Origin: Isoetes taiwanensis
Taxonomy: Eukaryota > Streptophyta > Lycopodiopsida > Isoetales > Isoetaceae
DNA length: 64,000 nucleotides
Assembly: GCA_021234155.1 (NCBI GenBank)
Contig: JAJEKV010000038.1
Location: 3,966,847 to 4,030,846, forward strand
Direction of reading: 5' to 3'
Shown: positions 21,341-31,138 of the stretch, in pieces
How positions within the stretch are numbered: position 1 is the first letter of the stretch
How the letters are laid out: each line of letters opens with the position of its first letter
The notes under the pieces: generated by a model
The model's database searches: none
What the model was told of the DNA's origin: nothing
Seen by the model: only the letters and a program-made list of their open reading frames with translations
Position numbers and translations under genes: made by a program

Positions 21341-21890
21341 AATATGTAGCATAATAACAGGGGGTTTTCTTTGTGTTGCAAACTTTATGACTTTCAGAAT
21401 AATGGGATCAATCTGCTCTATCTTTATGGTAACTTTTATTTATGTTCTATTTGTTTTATTGTGATCAAATTCAAAAGCTACAGGTGATGAAAGCCTCAAA
21501 TGAATTCTAGTTTTTACCTGGTTTGAATTCTAAAATTTTTGTCACATCCGGGGGGGGGGTGACGTAAGGCCCCGAAGGGGCCAAAAAACTTTTTTTTGCA
21601 ACACAAACCATTAACATCCAACATATAAAAATTAAATCCCCCAACACATAACAACCAACACATAACAACCAATACATAACAACCATTGACATTAACAACC
21701 AACACATAACTATCATTGACATTAATTAACACAAACATTGGGTCCAACACATTTAAATTAAAATCCCCCTTAAACCCCCTTTGGTTTGGGTGCATATTCA
21801 CACGGGGGTTGACGTAGGGCAGCGAGAGCTGTTGGATAGGCATATTCACCCCTTATTCCTTAATCTATACCGTACGTAAAGTTCCTCGTT
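21341..21890 (+). repeat. Repeat family R, internally deleted copy
   Basis: The left word AATATGTAGCATAATAACAG is joined after a few bases to TTGCAAACTTTATGACTTTC, which in the 31.1-kb copy lies about 750 bp further in. The right half (G-run, GACGTAAGGCC, AACATCCAACATATAAAAAT, TTAAACCCCCTTTGGTTTGG) matches 31,886-32,387 closely. This is the pattern of internal-deletion derivatives. Confidence 0.65.
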
Positions 21891-21979
21891 TGTGGTTTAT
21901 GCAAGTACAAAATTTGCTATACTGTATAACAAGATTCGCAAAATACTATAAGATTTCAAGCAGAATACTATATGATGTT

Positions 21980-22270
21980 GATGCAAAACCTTGCAGTGAA
22001 AGTTAATGAGAATGTCGAATCTCTTCAAAGAACGTAGTCCCACGTGTATAGGTGTAACTACAAAGAATGGGACTGTAAAATATTTGTCAAATACTTAAAC
22101 TTAATTATGATATGGACCAATGAAGAAAGGGAGCTTTCGAATTTCCGTCGTAATGAAAATTTTTGTTAACCTTGCAAGAAATATTTCTGCTATTTCGTTT
22201 TGTATCTCAATATCATGAAATTGTATGTTTAGGTGGCAAATAAAACCCTTCATTTTGGATGTTAAGAGTA
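21980..22270. repeat. Dispersed repeat T, second half of the split copy
   Basis: Matches about 17,750-18,060, with shared words such as CTTTCGAATTTCC, TTAACCTTGCAAGAAAT and GCAAATAAAA followed by CCTTC. Confidence 0.55.
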
Positions 22271-22324
22271 TTTACTGTATTCTTATGGAATGTTGCCATG
22301 TGGTGCGTCATAAAAAATATTGTC

Positions 22325-22759
22325 TATCTAATTGATCTGTCTATTATCAATTTGGCTAAAACCAAGATGCTCCTGGTATCATCTTTGAGGCAATAGAAGC
22401 AACCTTTCTTCACTTACTAAGGTCGAGATGTGGAAATAGTGCAAAAGTACAAGTACCTAGGAGTGGCATTCACTACTACCACGTGTTAGGCACTTGTATC
22501 ATGCAAGGAGTGAAGGCAAGCTAGAAGGCTTTCTATGCAATGCAAAACAATTGTCACAGAGGAGAGCTTTACAATGGTCATATTAGTCGCACTTATCAGG
22601 ATGTTGGTTGCTTCTATATGGAGCGAAAGTGTGGGAGAACGAATGATATCATTCACCACTTGGAAGGATTTGGAAAAGGGTACAAAAAGCCTTCTAAGTC
22701 AAGCATTTGGAGTGAAGTTGATAGTGCCATATCAGATTCTTCTTCAAGAGATCGGATTT
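22325..22759 (+). pseudogene. LINE ORF2 C-terminal fragment, interrupted by the TRIM
   Basis: Plus-strand frames read INLAKTKMLLV, YKYLGVAFTT and, after frameshifts, WKDLEKGTKSLLSQAFGVKL followed by VPYQILLQEIGF. These are the LS(I)NxxKTKxL, YKYLGVxF and post-RT 'thumb' blocks of plant LINEs. The frame is broken by several stops. The peptide continues beyond the TRIM at 23,232 as LPLASVP, which shows that the TRIM landed inside a LINE copy. Confidence 0.75.
22755..22759. repeat. TRIM target-site duplication, left (GATTT)
   Basis: GATTT directly precedes the TG of the left LTR and is repeated directly after the CA of the right LTR at 23227-23231. A 5-bp duplication is the normal footprint of LTR-element integration. 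Confidence 0.85.
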
Positions 22760-22917
22760 TGTAATGGGCCCATGGTAGACCACTCGAGTATTCGATCCTT
22801 GAATGTGCCTGTGGGGCGTTCCCGAGACACCGGCATAAATGGGTAGAAGCGACTACTCATAAACGTCTAGACGGTTTTGCCCCGTTGGTTAAGGGCATGT
22901 CGGTTAGGAACGTTACA
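22760..22917 (+). repeat. TRIM left LTR
   Basis: 158 bp, TGTAATGGGCCC...ACGTTACA. Differs from the right LTR at four transitions only. Confidence 0.9.
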
Positions 22918-22919
22918 GT

Positions 22920-22931
22920 TGGTATCAGAGC
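22920..22931 (+). promoter_or_regulatory. TRIM primer-binding site for initiator tRNA-Met
   Basis: TGGTATCAGAGC is the classical plant primer-binding site complementary to the 3' end of tRNA-iMet. It lies two bases after the LTR end. Confidence 0.92.
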
Positions 22932-23068
22932 AGGTCTCGAGTTCGAGTCTCCATGGGTGCCTATATGCATAGGTAATTTGCAAATACTTGGTAATTGTGA
23001 TATGGTATGACACAGACATGGTATAGCCTTGGATGCTCGAGGACAAGCATAGTTCTAGTGGGAGAGAC

Positions 23069-23226
23069 TGTAACGGGCCCATGATAGACCACTCGAGTAT
23101 TCGATCCTTGAATGTGCCTGTGGGGCATTCCCGAGACACCGGCATAAATGGGTAGAAGCGACTACTCGTAAACGTCTAGACGGTTTTGCCCCGTTGGTTA
23201 AGGGCATGTCGGTTAGGAACGTTACA
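23069..23226 (+). repeat. TRIM right LTR
   Basis: 158 bp, same length and borders as the left LTR. The purine-rich tract AGTGGGAGAGAC directly precedes it and is the likely plus-strand primer. GATTT follows at 23227-23231. Confidence 0.9.
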
Positions 23227-23451
23227 GATTTCTACCTCTTGCCAGTGTCCCAAATTGACAACCTTGGATTTCTCTTTGCCAAAAAAGTTGTCACAAAGTT
23301 GTTAATAAGAAACATTAGTTGTCAAATGACAATTTTGAAGAACTTAATTAAATCATAAGTTGTCAATTGAGGATCCCTCCTTTCTTTTTAATGAAATGAG
23401 CAAGGTTTTGCTTTCTTGGTTTCAATAGCCAAGAAAAGTCAACGGCTTTAG

Positions 23452-23553
23452 TAGAATAGAATAGAACGAGTTTTTATCGTCCACTGAGACCAATTGACTT
23501 ATGGGACCCAAACAATGATAATACCAAACATATTACTGTCAAAATTAAAATAT
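23452..23553 (-). repeat. SINE-like family copy with (TTCTA)n tail
   Basis: On the plus strand GTAGAATAGAATAGAACGAG is followed by TTTTTATCGTCCACTGAGAC. On the minus strand this is a body ending in a short (TTCTA)n tail. The body continues into the tandem duplication that starts at 23,554. Related copies lie at 19.63 and 38.30 kb. Confidence 0.55.
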
Positions 23554-24177
23554 CCCTGCCCCAAAGGGTTCTCGAGGGAAAAAACCTTTGCAGTAATAGC
23601 TATGCTACAAAACTGTACCAGGATACAATTCATTACCACCCCAGAGAATATATCTGAGTTCATGTATCCAAGACCTCTTGAAGATATGATCCCAACAAGT
23701 CCACTATAACAGGTCTAGGTTTGGCTACTGCCAAGAGCCACTTTCAATACTGTACCTCCTCACCCTCAGAGTCCCAGACTCCCCCACCAGTGCAGAAAAA
23801 TCCTTGATTCTTCAAAGAATGCTCTCAGAGGATCAAATGATTTGTAAGAATGGATCACAATGATCTACCCCTGCCCCAAAGGGTTCTCGAGGGAAAAAAC
23901 CTTTGCAGTAATAGCTATGCTACAAAACTGTACAATGAAAAACTAGGATACAATTTATTACCACCCCAAAGGATATATCTGAGTTCATGTATCCAAGACC
24001 TCTTGAAGATATGATCCCAACAAGTCCACTATAATAGTTATAGGTTTGGCTACTGCCAAGAGCCACTTTCAATACTGTACCGCCTCATCCCTCCCCCACC
24101 AATGCAGAAACATCCTTGATTCTTCAAAGCATTCTCTCAGAGGATCAAATGATTTGTAAGAATATATTACAATGATC
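23554..24177. repeat. 314-bp tandem duplication
   Basis: CCCTGCCCCAAAGGGTTCTC begins at 23,554 and again at 23,868. Both units run through GTTTGGCTACTGCCAAGAGC and end GATTTGTAAGAAT...AATGATCT. The second unit has a small insertion (AATGAAAAACTA) and small deletions. No coding capacity. Confidence 0.85.
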
Positions 24178-24179
24178 TC

Positions 24180-24780
24180 TCGCTACAAGAACGATGTGGC
24201 TGCCCTCAAAAAGGCCTTTCTTAAATACTCCAGCATAGCTCTTGATTTCTGCTTCAATGGGAAGCCATGGGTCTAAAACCCCAAATCGATTTCTGGCAGC
24301 CCCTGATTTGATGAGCTCCTCCCAGGGCAATCAAAGGGAGCTGGGCAGCCGTGGCCTTCACGCTTCCCCTCCTTTGACGTGTTCACGCTTTTCTTGATCC
24401 AATGGCATCATGCCATGTCAGAACTTTTAAAGTGATTTATTAGCTTAGCTGATTTGTTAACTTATTAAATGGTCATGCCATGTCTATAACCTGCCTCCCC
24501 CCTTCAAATCCTTGATCCCCAAGGATGGTGGGGGATTTTGAAAACCCATTCCCTGGGTCACCTAGTGACCATGGTTTTATCTAGTCCCTTCAGAAACCCG
24601 TTCTCTGGGTCATCTAGTGACCATGATTTCGTGTTGGTGGGCGCCCTACTTGCCATCCCTGATGCAAGTTCCTAATTTATCTTTGTTTAGGTAACTAACC
24701 CTATATTGACTCGATTAATCCTTCCATGGCCTCCACGGGTTTTGAGTCAGGTGAGAATGTTGCTTCCCATACTTTTCACT
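24180..24780. other. No gene seen; short duplicated non-coding segment
   Basis: Contains a roughly 60-bp imperfect duplication (AAACCCATTCCCTGGGTCAC at 24,541 and AAACCCGTTCTCTGGGTCAT at 24,594), just 3' of the second gypsy fragment on its coding strand. It may be that element's 3' region. Confidence 0.4.
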
Positions 24781-24783
24781 CTC

Positions 24784-26215
24784 TCACGTGGCCTCGGAAA
24801 GTGGTTGATCTCGCCACAAGATCAATATTGTCGCCGGAGTTATAACGTTGTCTGTGGACAATATTTCTTTCTTGAGTTGGCTCACATGGAACACAAGGTG
24901 CACTCCTATTCCATCTAGACGTTGCAACTCATATGCTATCTCGTTGATCCTTCTCGACACCTTGAAGGGTCCAGCATATCGGGGCGTCAATTTGGGATTT
25001 TTTTTCTTTTGATCAATGGTTTCAGGGTCCCTACCTTGAGTTCTGAAGGATAAACAATCTATAGAAACGTGTATTCGCCTTCCTTGAAGGTTAACACTCT
25101 AAGATGTCTATTGGCACTTATCCTGGCTCAATCTTGAGCTTTCTTTAATTTTGCCCTATGTTGATATAATATGGCTTGCATATCTTTCAGCATATGGATA
25201 GCCACATCAGTTTTCAAGGCTTGATTCATCCCCATATAGGTGAATTCAACACAGGGCAAGTATTCTTCCCACTTGGATTGTTTCTCAAACACAAAACTTC
25301 TGAATATATCCTCAGGATCATGTTAATTCGCTATATTTGTCCATCAGCATGGGGATGGATTCCACTACTCATACTGAGACTCACTACCAGTCCTTTCATG
25401 AAATCCTTCCAAAAGTATCCTGTGAACTTAGAACAACCTGTACGTACTCCCTTGCACATCTTGTTCTGTAGCATCACCCGTGATGCTAGGAACTTTGCAT
25501 ACTTTGTTAAACAATCGACCATCACAAACACTTGTGTGTATTGCCGACTTGTTCCTGGGAGTGCGACCATAAAATCATGCTTATGCATCCCCACCTCTCC
25601 AGAGGTATGTGTGAAGGCTGTGATAATCCTGGCGCCTTGCTATAATCCATTTTAATAGCTTGACACACTTGGTATTGTGCTACATGAGATTTTACACCAT
25701 GTTTCATACTATGCCAAAAGAATAATCTTTTAATCAATTCATATGTCTTCCATCGCCCCCCTCCCCTCCCTCCCCCCTTCCCTTGGGGTATTGTGGAACT
25801 CGTAAAGAATCTCCTTCCTGAGATTCTCTACTAAGGGTGCATAAATCGGTCCCTTATATACCATAAACTATCACTTTGAGTCCAAAGAGCATCCTCTCTT
25901 TTGGTTTGATCTTGATCCTTTTGATACAAATCCCTGATTTGTTGGAAACGGTCTCACTCAAAGACACTATCCCATTGATATACTTTATTCAGAAGAGGGC
26001 ATCTGCAACTGGGTTGTTCTTTCCTGGGGTATGCTGAATTTCAAAATGAAATTCATGTAAGAAATCCTACCAGCGTGTTTGTTTGGGGCTTATTTCTGAT
26101 TGGCTTTGCAGAAATTTCAACGGCTTGTGGTCTATAAACACTATAAACTTGCACGGTTCTTTATTGGTCCCGGACCTTAAGTAATGCCACCAAATTGTTT
26201 AAGACCATTTGTGCT
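24784..26215 (-). mobile_element. Second Ty3/gypsy fragment: RNase H end and integrase
   Basis: Reading minus, high to low. At about 26,150-25,985 the frame reads HKPLKFLQSQ and EFHFEIQHTPGKNNPVADAL, which is the RNase H C-terminus and tether. At 25,737-25,540 CQAIKMDYSKAPGLSQPSHI and PLERWG are the integrase zinc domain and core entry. At 25,594-25,331 QYTQVFVMVDCLTKYAKFLA and GIHPHADGQ are integrase core blocks, and at 24,990-24,784 TPRYAGPFKVSRRINEIAYE and VFHVSQLKK are the chromovirus-type post-integrase domain. RT and gag are absent; the element is truncated near 26,220, where the palindrome cluster begins. Frameshifts make it non-functional. Confidence 0.85.
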
Positions 26216-26248
26216 TGTGTCATAATCATAAGGGAAGTGTAATCGCAT

Positions 26249-26410
26249 CGATCCGAGACATCGGATCGCCATTCTAGAATGGGACGAGCATGCATGTCAT
26301 GCATGCATGCGGGCGGCGCATGCCCGTTTTGGTTGGGAGTTCGCTATTTGGTAGCGTTTACGCATCCCGCGTCTCATCGGGCTTCCTCTTCTCTCAAAGT
26401 ACCTTATTCT
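26249..26410. repeat. Palindrome cluster, copy 1
   Basis: Three palindromes lie almost end to end: CGATCCGAgacaTCGGATCG (26249-26268), CCATTCTAGAATGG (26269-26282, perfect) and GCATGCATGtCATGCATGC (26288-26306). They are followed by a shared tail (TTGGTTGGGAGTTCGCTATT, TTTACGCATCCCG, CTTCCTCTTCTCTCA). The block recurs 353 bp downstream. Confidence 0.8.
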
Positions 26411-26567
26411 CTTTGAATTATTTCCAGGCAGGGGAGGGGTCTTCTTGTGTCCGGTTTAGCCAATTTGGCGTATCTTTCTTGCTATCCTTTACCGGCCTTT
26501 GGCCTCGTCCTGTGACCTTCGTCCTCGATCCTAGTTTGTAAGGAAGTTCTCGGTAGTGGGGCGCTTT

Positions 26568-26775
26568 GTTGGTTTCTTGCGAGTCCCATTCTAGAATCGA
26601 TCGATCCGAGACATCGGATCGCCATTCTAGAATGGGACGAGCATGCATGTCATGCATGCATCGCGGGGTGGCGCATGCGGATTTTGGTTGGGAGTTCGCT
26701 ATTTGGTGGCGTTTACGCATCCCGTCTCATCGGGCGCTTCCTCTTCTCTCAGGCGGCATACCTTATTCTCTTTGA
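26568..26775. repeat. Palindrome cluster, copy 2, nested in a longer inverted repeat
   Basis: Same three palindromes and tail as copy 1. Here an extra CCCATTCTAGAAT (26585-26597) pairs with ATTCTAGAATGGG (26624-26636) to make a 52-bp nested palindrome. GGTTTCTTGCGAGTCCCATT begins the copy at 26,570 and recurs at 27,239. Compared with copy 1 it has several small insertions made of C and G. Confidence 0.8.
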
Positions 26776-26817
26776 ACCCACCCTCCCCCTTCTTTGTTTA
26801 TTAGTTCTGTTGTTTAT

Positions 26818-27070
26818 CATGTTTTTCCACCCGCTGGGTGATGCTTTTTTTCCACCATTTGGGTGATGCTTTTCTACGGTATGTTTTTTCGTTTGTTGTA
26901 TTGGTGATGTGTGCAGTGCGGGTTGGCGGCGGCATACCTTCGACTTCTCTATGCGGGGGTTTTGGGGGCGATTCTATGCCTTACGTTTGTCTAAGCCCCT
27001 TGCGAAGGCTTATCACTAGGGTTTTCCTCGAAAACCCGAAGGGCGAGGTTTTTAATCCGTTGATAAGCTT
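26818..27070. repeat. 28-bp tandem pair and a nested hairpin
   Basis: TTTTCCACCCGCTGGGTGAT and TTTTCCACCATTTGGGTGAT stand in tandem at 26,821-26,875. At 27,005-27,071 an outer inverted repeat (GGCTTATCA / TGATAAGC) encloses GGGTTTTCctcGAAAACCC. No gene was recognised. Confidence 0.6.
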
Positions 27071-27269
27071 TTCTACAGTACATCAACCACTCATCTATTA
27101 GCATTGTATTTTTTTGGGGTCCAAATGATATAATTGGATTTTCCCTTTATTTTTCGTGGGTAGTTCGCATGTGTGCGGCTACCCACTGTCCACCATTGTA
27201 GAAATCTGCTGAGATGAATGAGAAGCCTATCTATTGTTGGTTTCTTGCGAGTCCCATTCTAGAATAAAT

Positions 27270-28700
27270 ATTATAGGAGAGACTTGCCAAAAATGCGTTA
27301 ATAGCATAATGTATGCATTGCAGCTAAACTTTAAGGAAGCTATGGACATGACAAAGCCAACAAGCTTTGCAATTTTCAATTTTGGATGGATAATAAAACA
27401 CCCACAGACTCCATGACAAGGGAACAACTTTCATAATTTCAATTTATGATGGATATGGCAGTGACAGTTCATCACTTAGTACTCCCGTCTGTCTCTATTA
27501 TGAAGCATCTGGGATAACTTTAGCTTATAAAACATGCATCATATACAGCATGCATAAAGCACTTCTCTTCTTATCGGGTTATCCATTTGCAGTATAGTGC
27601 ATCTCAAAGGAACAGCTTTACCTTGTGCAACATGCTTCAGAACACTTGTTTCTCAATATAGCCCCATGGAATAACTCTAATTTGTGTAATAGGCATCAAG
27701 CCACTTTCATGATTGCTTGCATTTCTTCAACTGTCTATAAATAAGAGTTTTTTAGCTTGTTGTCAAGGTCAATGCCTATTTAATTCATGCATTCAAGAGA
27801 GCAACAATTCTTATTGTAAGCTTAAAGATAATATGCCAACCATTGAGATAGTCTTGTATTAGAATCACAAAAGTGAGTGCTAATACTCACATACATCACA
27901 TGTACTTTTGAACTTTGTAGTTTTCACATAGAGAGAACCAATAGAACTTGATTACCTGCAATAGAATTTCTAACATAGCTTTTCTCTTGTGGTTTTTGTA
28001 CGCTTTTCAATACGTTTTTGCTATGATTTCATAGATGTATTCGCTGATTTTAGAAAGAATCAGAGATCGGGTGGTCGTGTCTGTTTCCTCCTGCTTCATT
28101 CTGTATTTTAAATAATGGAACTTTTTTTCCATTTTTGTGAGCATGCAGAGGCCTTTAGTTCAAATTATGGTTTCGAGGCCCTTCAGTTTAGGGTTCGAGG
28201 TCCACAGTTCTGGCTTTCATCTGTGAGCTCACAGATTGATTTCAGGAAAGCTCCCAATTCATTTTCTTGGGTCTGTAGTGGCACACTGAGCCGGATCTAC
28301 AACAGGGTATGGATTTCAGCTTTCATTCTAAAAACATTTTTAGGAGGAATTCTTGCGTACGCGATGGGAGGCTATATCATATGATGGAATTGTTTATGGA
28401 AGCAACATATGGATCCAGGCTTACCATTTAAGAATGCCTTTAAGGTTCATGTGATATGTTTGATTCCACAAAATTGTAGGATTGAATTGTTTGTGGCAGT
28501 AGGGTATGTGTTTCAGGTTTTCCTTTAAGAATACTTTTGGAGTTTGTGTGATACGTTGATTGCACAAAATTGCCAGGGCTTTTCAACCAAATAAAGCTAC
28601 AACTAAGACATAATGTTTTGGTTTGTAGCAAAGAGCAGTAGTAAAATGCACCACTACAAGTTCTAAAATGGCCTCATCTGTATGCGATATTGGAGGCTAC
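27270..28700. other. No gene recognised
   Basis: AT-rich sequence with short frames only. A degenerate copy of the family R left region (TTTTCTCTTGTGGTTTTTGTACGC) lies at about 27,980-28,040. Confidence 0.4.
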
Positions 28701-28705
28701 ATTCA

Positions 28706-28930
28706 AATATGTAGCATAATAACAGGGGGTTTTCTTTGTGTTTTTGTACGCTTTTCACTAAGGTTTTTCTATGATTTCATGGCGTATTGAATGGATGTAC
28801 TAATCATTACATCTAGAGTGCACCATTTCTTGACCCGATTGATTTAGCTTTTTTTTTTTTTCAATGGTCCAACATCCAAGGGCTCACAACAAAGCCCTCT
28901 TTTTTTATTTTAGGGGCTGAACATGCAAGC
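28706..28930 (+). repeat. Repeat family R, left-end partial copy
   Basis: AATATGTAGCATAATAACAG at 28,708 is followed by TTTTTGTACGCTTTTCACTA, ACATCTAGAGTGCACC and a single AATGGTCcAACA...AGCCCTC unit of the type tandemly repeated at 31.3 kb. The rest of the element is missing. Confidence 0.65.
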
Positions 28931-29279
28931 CCTCGTAGATAGCATTCAGGGCATTCTTGCAAAAAATTAATGTTCTTGTAGATTTGGAGTGGAAGCGTTA
29001 GTGCTTTAGTGCGGAGGATGATGCGACCAGGATGCTTGCTTCAACGGTTTATGCATTTCTTTTCGAGAGTTTTTTTTCCAAGGTATGGAAATTATTATGG
29101 CCCTAATTGGTTCGGCGTGAGGAGGTGAAGGTTGGGATCGGACGATCAACAAAAGTAAGCTTAGCAGGTAAGATTGGCTTTTGCAAAAGTTGGGCATCTA
29201 TGGTGATGGATTTGGGCGAGCGGAATGAATTTGATGCGGTTGGGCGATTGTTAAGGGGTATTTGGACTCATCGAAGGTA

Positions 29280-29570
29280 GATCGGCACCTTCGGGTATGG
29301 CGATTTCTTTAAACTAACAAGGTGGTAACTAGGGTTTATGCAATCGGGGCGGATTGAGCGGATGCCGCAGGGACTCCCATCTGAGAGGTACATAATTCTT
29401 CAAATGAGATATTTTTAGGTTGCACCTCTGCGGATCGGCACCTTGGTATGGCGGTTTCTTTAAACCAACAAAGGCGAGTAACTAGGGTTTATGCTGTCGG
29501 GGCGGATTGAGCAGATGCCGCGGGACTCCGTCTGGTACATCTCTTCAAATGTGAGATTTTTTGTTTCATC
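29280..29570. repeat. 153-bp imperfect tandem duplication
   Basis: GATCGGCACC begins at 29,280 and again at 29,433. Both units contain GTAACTAGGGTTTATGC, CGGGGCGGATTGAGC and AGATGCCG/GGATGCCG, and both end in TCTTCAAATG. They differ by many small insertions of C/G letters. Confidence 0.75.
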
Positions 29571-29579
29571 CCTTTTCTT

Positions 29580-31130
29580 TTGCGGACGAAGTGGCGGAGG
29601 CTGGACATGATTTCTTTGATTCCTCTCTTGAAATCGAACAAAGAAATCTTACACTACTGCTTTGATGGTAGTGTTACCTGGCCCGAGAACTAATTTGTAG
29701 TTTACCATTCTTTGTCAATATGGAGGAAAGCGGAGTTATCGATTGCTTTCTGCGATTCGACTTGAACACATTGGCTTTAGTTGCTTTGTTTACGTTCCAG
29801 CGGCTATAATGCGGACAAACATAATGTGGCCTTTGTAATCGTGAAGGATTGCAAAGAGTTACTTGATTTATATGAAGTCGCATTGACAATTTAAGAAGCA
29901 AACAAAGAAGGCTGCGGAGTGCATCTACAAATCCTCTTTCCCCTTTGAATTTTTCAAAGCGAGGTAATACCATGCAAAAATTTTTCCTAACTACTTTCGA
30001 TGACCTATCTTTCTTATTGGCTTTCTATCCTCCCAATTTTTAGGTTGTTTTTGAGATTGATTATTATAGCATATTAATACGTAAAGTCAATAACACATAT
30101 CTTTGGCATTGTTAAATCTTTGCGGGCGTAAAGGTATTCCCAAAATATGATATCCCAAATCTTGGACCTCAATCACACGGGCGTGGAGCTCTACAATCAT
30201 CTTTGAAGTTATATTTCTTAGACAACAAAGTCGATAAGTGCTCAAGCTATGGATATGGTATAGATAGCCAGCCATCTTTTCTTCTTCTTTATCTTGATTT
30301 TTCTTCCTTGTTACTTTTAAACACCCTAATTTCACACACGTTCTTTTTTTTAGGCCATGCTAAAGGCAAATGTGAGCAATACAAGTTGGGCGTTTTTTTT
30401 TTTGCCCGGTTGTTTTGAAGCACATGAACATGAAAGATATTGGAAATCGATGAAAGGCCGGACTCCCTGCTTTGCCTTGAATCTTTGGATATATTTAAGG
30501 TCTCTAAAAAGAAGCGAAGTGTGAACTTAATGCATTAAGTTGTAGCGGCTTGTTTGAAATTGCATAATCTAAATAAATGTATATTGCTCCACGAAAAACA
30601 TAACTTGAGAGTCACGAATTTGAAGTGGATCTAACAAAGCCTCTTGCACAATATGATTCATATGCACTAAGGAATCTCCATGCCACGGATATTATATGCA
30701 CAATATTACATGCACTAAGGAAACTCCATGCACAATATTACATGCACCCTACACCATCCTTAAGGCCCAGAAGGAACAAAATTTTAGTTACCACAAACCA
30801 TTAACACACAACTACCATTAATATTATTAACATAAACCATTGCATTTCACACATTTAAATTAAAATCCCCCTTAAACCCCCCTTTGGTTTGGGTGCATAT
30901 TCACACGGGGGTTCATTAGGGAAGCGAGAGCCCCAAAAATTTACAATACATGTATAAAATTAACACCATTAAGTACATTCTCTCAAACCTTATAGTATTT
31001 TGCAAACCTTAATATACAGTATACAAAAACTTGTACATGCATACCCCACAAGCGAGGATCGCTATATGCGGTCGGATCTTGGAATAAAGGGCAAATATGC
31101 CCATCAGAGCTGACTCGTTGCGGGAGTAAC
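29580..31130. other. No gene recognised; partial family R block
   Basis: Short frames only. At 30,790-30,935 a partial copy of the right half of family R is present (AACCCCCCTTTGGTTTGGGT, CATATTCACACGGGGGTT). Confidence 0.45.
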
Positions 31131-31138
31131 CCCAGGTG

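Larger units (their letters stand above)
20446..21895. mobile_element. ~1.45-kb insertion in repeat T, containing repeat family R
   Basis: Defined by comparison with the uninterrupted copy at 17.44-18.06 kb. It starts with the family R left word (ATATGTAGCACAATAACAGG) at about 20,450. It holds a second R left word at 21,341 and ends with TAAAGTTCCTCGTTTGTGG at about 21,890. These are the same left and right words as at 31,139 and 32,390. No coding region, LTR or clear terminal inverted repeat was found, so it is a short non-autonomous element or two adjacent ones. Confidence 0.55.
22760..23226 (+). mobile_element. Complete TRIM-type miniature LTR retrotransposon (467 bp)
   Basis: Two 158-bp direct repeats (22760-22917 and 23069-23226) begin TGTAA and end TTACA. 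A primer-binding site lies two bases after the left LTR, and a purine-rich AGTGGGAGAGAC sits just before the right LTR. The internal region is only 151 bp and has no coding sequence, so mobilisation would have depended on proteins of another element. A perfect 5-bp target duplication (GATTT) flanks it. The LTRs differ at four sites, all transitions, indicating an old but not ancient insertion. It is inserted in a LINE fragment. Confidence 0.92.

Noticed and set aside
26249-26775. CRISPR-like array from repeated palindromes
   Set aside because: Only two copies, 353 bp apart, with no spacers of regular length, in a eukaryotic nuclear context.
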